A stretch of 17,390 nucleotides of DNA from CAYMJV01 sp964390545. Its GTDB lineage: Bacteria; Desulfobacterota; BSN033; UBA1163. The stretch lies in assembly GCA_964390545.1 (NCBI GenBank), contig CAYMJV010000065.1, positions 1-17,390 of the forward strand, written 5' to 3'. The position numbers and the translations under genes were made by a program. The notes under the pieces were generated by a model, which did no database searches, was not told the origin of the DNA, and worked only from the letters and a program-made list of their open reading frames with translations. Shown piece by piece: positions 14,444 through 17,390 of this stretch (position 1 is its first letter; every line of letters starts with the position of its first letter).

Positions 14444-15736
14444 ATGATGACGGCTGCTATATTTGGGGTATTAGTATTCTTTATCATGATTGGGCTCCCC
14501 ATCGCCGTCTCCATGGGTTTGACAGCAGTGATCTTTTTTGTTGCTTTGGGTGAGACAGATGTCTTGTGCATGATTCCTGCTAGGATGTACTCCAGTACAA
14601 CCAGTTTTACGCTCCTCGCCATTCCTTTTTTCATCCTGACCGGCAACCTGATGAATGCCGGTGGAATCACGAACCGCCTGTTTCGATTTGCCCAGAACTT
14701 GGTAGGGCACCTAAAGGGAGGCCTCGGCCATGTCATTGTAGTTAGTGCGATGATCTTTGCCGGGATGACAGGTGCGGCTGTCGCTGAGGCAGCGGCCATT
14801 GGAACGGTAGGATTAGAGGGGATGACTAAGAGAGGTTTCGACCGTAAATTTTGTACAGCGATCATTGCTTCTGCCTCAACGATTGGTCCTGTCATCCCTC
14901 CAAGTATTCCTTTAGTCATCTACGGGAGTATCACTGGCACGTCCGTTGGCCGACTCTTTTTGGGTGGCTTTATTCCAGGCTTCCTCATGGGCATTGCTCT
15001 GATGATTATCGTCTATGTTGTTTCAGGTCGGAGGAACTACCCCAGAGAGCGAAGGGCCACCCTTCGAGAACTCCTGGACAGCATTTTAGGAGCCCTATCT
15101 GCTGTATTCACACCGGTCATCATCATCGGGGGGATGGTGAGTGGAATCTTCACACCGACCGAGGCATCAGTGGGAGCGACGGTTTATGCCCTCGTTTTGA
15201 CTATGTTTATCTATAAAGAGGTCAAATTGAAGGATCTTCCACGAATCCTATGGGAGACATTAGAATCTTCGGTCCGGGTACTGTTTATCATCTCAGCCGC
15301 CGGGATTTTTGGATGGCTCCTCATCCATCAGCGGGTTCCTGAAACAGTGATTAAAGGGCTTCTGTCCCTGAGCGGGAACCCATGGGTCGTTCTCCTGATT
15401 ATCAATATCATTCTGCTTATTCTTGGTTGTTTCATGGAAGGAATCTCCGTTTTGCTTTTGACCATCCCAGTCTTCGTGCCGGTAATCACCAAGCTGGGTA
15501 TCGATCCTGTCCATTTTGGCTTGATCATGACCCTCAACTCAATGATTGGCCTCCTGACACCCCCCGTAGGTATGGTCCTGTACACCATGTCAAGTATAGG
15601 CAAAATTCCCGTCTGGGATCTGGCCCATGAACTCAGGTGGCATATCATCGCTCTAATGGTGGTATTGGGTTTAATTACCCAGGTTCCTAGTATTACAACT
15701 TTCATTCCGAACCTATTGATGGGTGCTGCACGATGA
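14444..15736 (+). CDS. dctM: TRAP transporter large permease, DctM
   Basis: The large inner-membrane subunit of the TRAP transporter, 430 residues, standard length, with about 12 membrane segments. Family motifs are FTLLAIPFFILTGNLMNAGG (55-74), FAGMTGAAVAEAAAIG (105-120) and ASTIGPVIPPSIPLVIYG (144-161), with a second half-repeat containing SGIFTPTEAS and LLTPPVG. The start is ATG at 14444, with another ATG directly after. The ribosome-binding site is weak (AGAGAGAAAAGG). It precedes dctQ, whereas P-Q-M is the commoner order. It drives sodium-coupled uptake with DctP and DctQ. Confidence 0.95.
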   Translation: MMTAAIFGVLVFFIMIGLPIAVSMGLTAVIFFVALGETDVLCMIPARMYSSTTSFTLLAIPFFILTGNLMNAGGITNRLFRFAQNLVGHLKGGLGHVIVVSAMIFAGMTGAAVAEAAAIGTVGLEGMTKRGFDRKFCTAIIASASTIGPVIPPSIPLVIYGSITGTSVGRLFLGGFIPGFLMGIALMIIVYVVSGRRNYPRERRATLRELLDSILGALSAVFTPVIIIGGMVSGIFTPTEASVGATVYALVLTMFIYKEVKLKDLPRILWETLESSVRVLFIISAAGIFGWLLIHQRVPETVIKGLLSLSGNPWVVLLIINIILLILGCFMEGISVLLLTIPVFVPVITKLGIDPVHFGLIMTLNSMIGLLTPPVGMVLYTMSSIGKIPVWDLAHELRWHIIALMVVLGLITQVPSITTFIPNLLMGAAR

Positions 15737-15748
15737 GGGGAGGGCTAA

Positions 15749-16237
15749 GTGAGTCGAGGAATTCTTAAGAAAATAGATAGGGTATTGGAACTCATATTAA
15801 AATGGGGGAGCAGCATTTGTTTGGTAGGTTTATTGATCTTAGTTTCCGCTGTCGTATTCGTCAGATTTGTCCCGATCGTGTCTATGGGATGGACAGACGA
15901 AATCGTTGAATTTGCTTTTGCCTGGATGGTTTTCCTCTGCTCAGCAGAACTCTGGCGTAAGAGGACTCACTTTCGTGTGGAAGTCATCACTGACTGGCTC
16001 GGTGGCTCCAAGGCGGGACGTGTATTGGAGATCTTCCTGAGTCTTATCGCACTTCTATTCTTATTGGTCTTCACCTATGAAGGAGCGCTGCTGGCCATGA
16101 AGGCTACGGACCGCTCTCCAATCTTTGAATTACCAAAAACCCTATGGTACATGGTCATTCCAATTTCTGGGGCCATCATGATCGGTTACACAATTCGTGA
16201 CCTCATTGCATTTTTCCGTGGTCGGCCCTCAAACTAA
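15749..16237 (+). CDS. dctQ: TRAP transporter small permease, DctQ
   Basis: The small membrane subunit of the TRAP transporter, 162 residues with four predicted spans (about 20-42, 50-66, 92-112 and 131-151). It has the typical WTDEIVEFAFAWMVFLCSAELWRKRTH region, where a conserved tryptophan and glutamate lie at the second span. The start is GTG at 15749, with GGGGAGGG 5-12 bases upstream and 12 bases after the dctM stop. Its stop codon overlaps the stop of the converging dehydratase gene by three bases, so no room remains for a terminator in the shared spacer. Confidence 0.92.
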   Translation: MSRGILKKIDRVLELILKWGSSICLVGLLILVSAVVFVRFVPIVSMGWTDEIVEFAFAWMVFLCSAELWRKRTHFRVEVITDWLGGSKAGRVLEIFLSLIALLFLLVFTYEGALLAMKATDRSPIFELPKTLWYMVIPISGAIMIGYTIRDLIAFFRGRPSN

Positions 16238-17390
16238 ATCGTTTCCAAGAAATTAACCCTCAATTCCTTTGGAGGCATGCCCTGACGGACTTCCTCTGTC
16301 TCCTTCATATGCATTAAAGTTGTCTGGACGATGTATTTCAGCCTGGCCATGTTATCGATAACCGTCGAAAGGGGAACCGTAGGATTTCCTTTTGCATATC
16401 TGGCCGCATTTCTTCCAATCATATGATAGGTCCCTGATGTTGCATTTGAGGCCTGGGAAAGAAGTTCGAGGTTATTGAGGGGTGGCAGGCCCTTTTGGTG
16501 AATCACGGCCGTTCCTTTCGATTGGATGCCGATGGCAATACCCGAGCCGCTTAGCTGGGCTGCTTTATGGCCGATGAAGGCACAATCAGAAGTTTCATAG
16601 ATCTTGATCACCCTTACCTTCATTCCTTCTTCTTCAATCCCCAGAATCATCTCCTTGAGAACTTCATGATGGGGAAGACCGGTGATCGTTTCTTTCAGGG
16701 CCGTTCCAAAGGCCGGACCGAGTCCGATGACCACCTCCTTAGAATCACTTCCCGTGGCAGCCACTCCAATTTCCTCCAATTCCATCCTCATTGCTTCGGA
16801 GGGGGCGGCGACCGATATCTCGCGTGGATTTTTAGCCTGAGGAAGGTCGATGATCCTTTTCTTCGTCTCCCCTTCTAGCCTGTATCCCGTTCCAGGTCCT
16901 CTATAGTCATTGGGATCATTGATGGCACTGAGGACATTGAAATTGGAGTCGAAGATAGCAGAGGTCTGAAGGTGATCTCCGGCGACCCTCTGTTTCTGAA
17001 TCTCAAGAACTCTTTTGGCAATATTCTGAAATCCGTGTTTATCCAGAGCCCTGGCGACCTCAACCCCTGTGATATTTTCCTTCAATATCCTTTCCGAGGC
17101 TTTGAGATCTTCTACTCGATTCCTTTCGGGCATGTCTTGACTCCAGTGGACAGAAGTGACAGCTTCCACTTCCTCATCTTTAATGGGAGGGAAATCGAAT
17201 TCTTTAAAAATGGCCTGCATGGCTTTTGCAGCCTTTCGTCGGATATCGATCACCTCTTCTTCTTTAACGGGTAAGATTCCTCCATTGACCAGAAAATCCC
17301 TCTGAAGAACCAAATAGTCATCATAATCCTCCGAGTCGAAATTACCTCCTCCAAACATATTATCCATTCTCGGCATAGAACTGTAGCCCG
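16234..17390 (-). CDS. B12-dependent diol/glycerol dehydratase, fused large and medium subunits (5' end cut by window edge)
   Basis: The frame is open to the right edge, so 384 residues are visible and the internal ATG at 17376 is not the real start. Residues 1-190 match the C-terminal part of the large subunit (PduC/DhaB type): GYSS, DNMF, DYDDY, EEVEAVT, MPERN, GDHLQTSA, NDPNDYRGPGTGYRL. Residues 218-384 match the medium subunit (PduD type): EVVIGLGPAFG, GIEEEGMK, LSGSGIAIGIQSKGT, LPPLNNLEL, GRNAARYAKG and the terminal ELRVNF. A linker of about 25 residues joins them. The enzyme converts 1,2-diols or glycerol to aldehydes using adenosylcobalamin. The medium-subunit N-terminal microcompartment-targeting segment is absent. 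No small subunit (PduE type) follows the gene in the window. The gene converges on dctQ. Confidence 0.9.
   Translation of the reverse strand, partial: GYSSMPRMDNMFGGGNFDSEDYDDYLVLQRDFLVNGGILPVKEEEVIDIRRKAAKAMQAIFKEFDFPPIKDEEVEAVTSVHWSQDMPERNRVEDLKASERILKENITGVEVARALDKHGFQNIAKRVLEIQKQRVAGDHLQTSAIFDSNFNVLSAINDPNDYRGPGTGYRLEGETKKRIIDLPQAKNPREISVAAPSEAMRMELEEIGVAATGSDSKEVVIGLGPAFGTALKETITGLPHHEVLKEMILGIEEEGMKVRVIKIYETSDCAFIGHKAAQLSGSGIAIGIQSKGTAVIHQKGLPPLNNLELLSQASNATSGTYHMIGRNAARYAKGNPTVPLSTVIDNMARLKYIVQTTLMHMKETEEVRQGMPPKELRVNFLETI

Noticed and set aside
17374..17376. ATG at 17376 as true start of the dehydratase gene
   Set aside because: The frame stays open upstream and the residues before the ATG (GYSS) match the conserved GYSA of PduC, so the gene continues beyond the window.

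Overview
The window reads as accessory catabolic DNA from a Gram-negative bacterium, probably an uncultured, perhaps anaerobic, Desulfobacterota-like lineage. That placement is inference. It rests on three periplasmic-binding-protein transporters (two TRAP, one tripartite tricarboxylate), a B12-dependent diol-dehydratase-type enzyme, GC near 50% and GC-rich dispersed hairpins between genes. No rRNA, tRNA, CRISPR array or transposase is visible.

Layout. An AT-rich divergent control region (about 7979-8193) splits two convoys. Leftward on the minus strand are tctC, tctB, tctA, two different RraA-family proteins, a zinc alcohol dehydrogenase, a short-chain dehydrogenase (SDR) and the 5' part of a TRAP binding-protein gene cut by the left edge. 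Rightward on the plus strand are an IclR-family regulator, a fumarylacetoacetate-hydrolase (FAH) family enzyme, an SDR resembling KduD, a KduI/IolB-family cupin, a small KdgF-like cupin, an iron-type alcohol dehydrogenase and a TRAP transporter in the order dctP-dctM-dctQ. At the right edge, a minus-strand gene converges on dctQ with overlapping stop codons. It is a fusion of the large (PduC-like) and medium (PduD-like) subunits of B12-dependent diol/glycerol dehydratase, with its N-terminus outside the window.

How they may work together (inference). The plus arm resembles uronate or deoxy-sugar-acid catabolism: IclR is the family of KdgR, the small cupin resembles KdgF, the second cupin is KduI/IolB family and the SDR resembles KduD. 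SDR plus FAH is also the pair used in non-phosphorylative routes that oxidise a 2-keto-3-deoxy sugar acid and hydrolyse the diketo product. No KDG kinase, aldolase or sugar-acid dehydratase is present, so the FAH enzyme could be the carbon-carbon-cleaving step. The minus arm pairs a tricarboxylate-type transporter with RraA-family proteins, a family that includes oxaloacetate decarboxylases and HMG/CHA aldolases, and two more dehydrogenases.

The control region holds back-to-back promoters with TTGACA -35 boxes and an array of AT-rich palindromes, which looks like the binding region of the adjacent IclR regulator. GC is visibly higher in tctCBA and the edge dctP gene than in the rest, and repeat hairpins fill most intergenic gaps. 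The locus therefore looks assembled from pieces of different origin.
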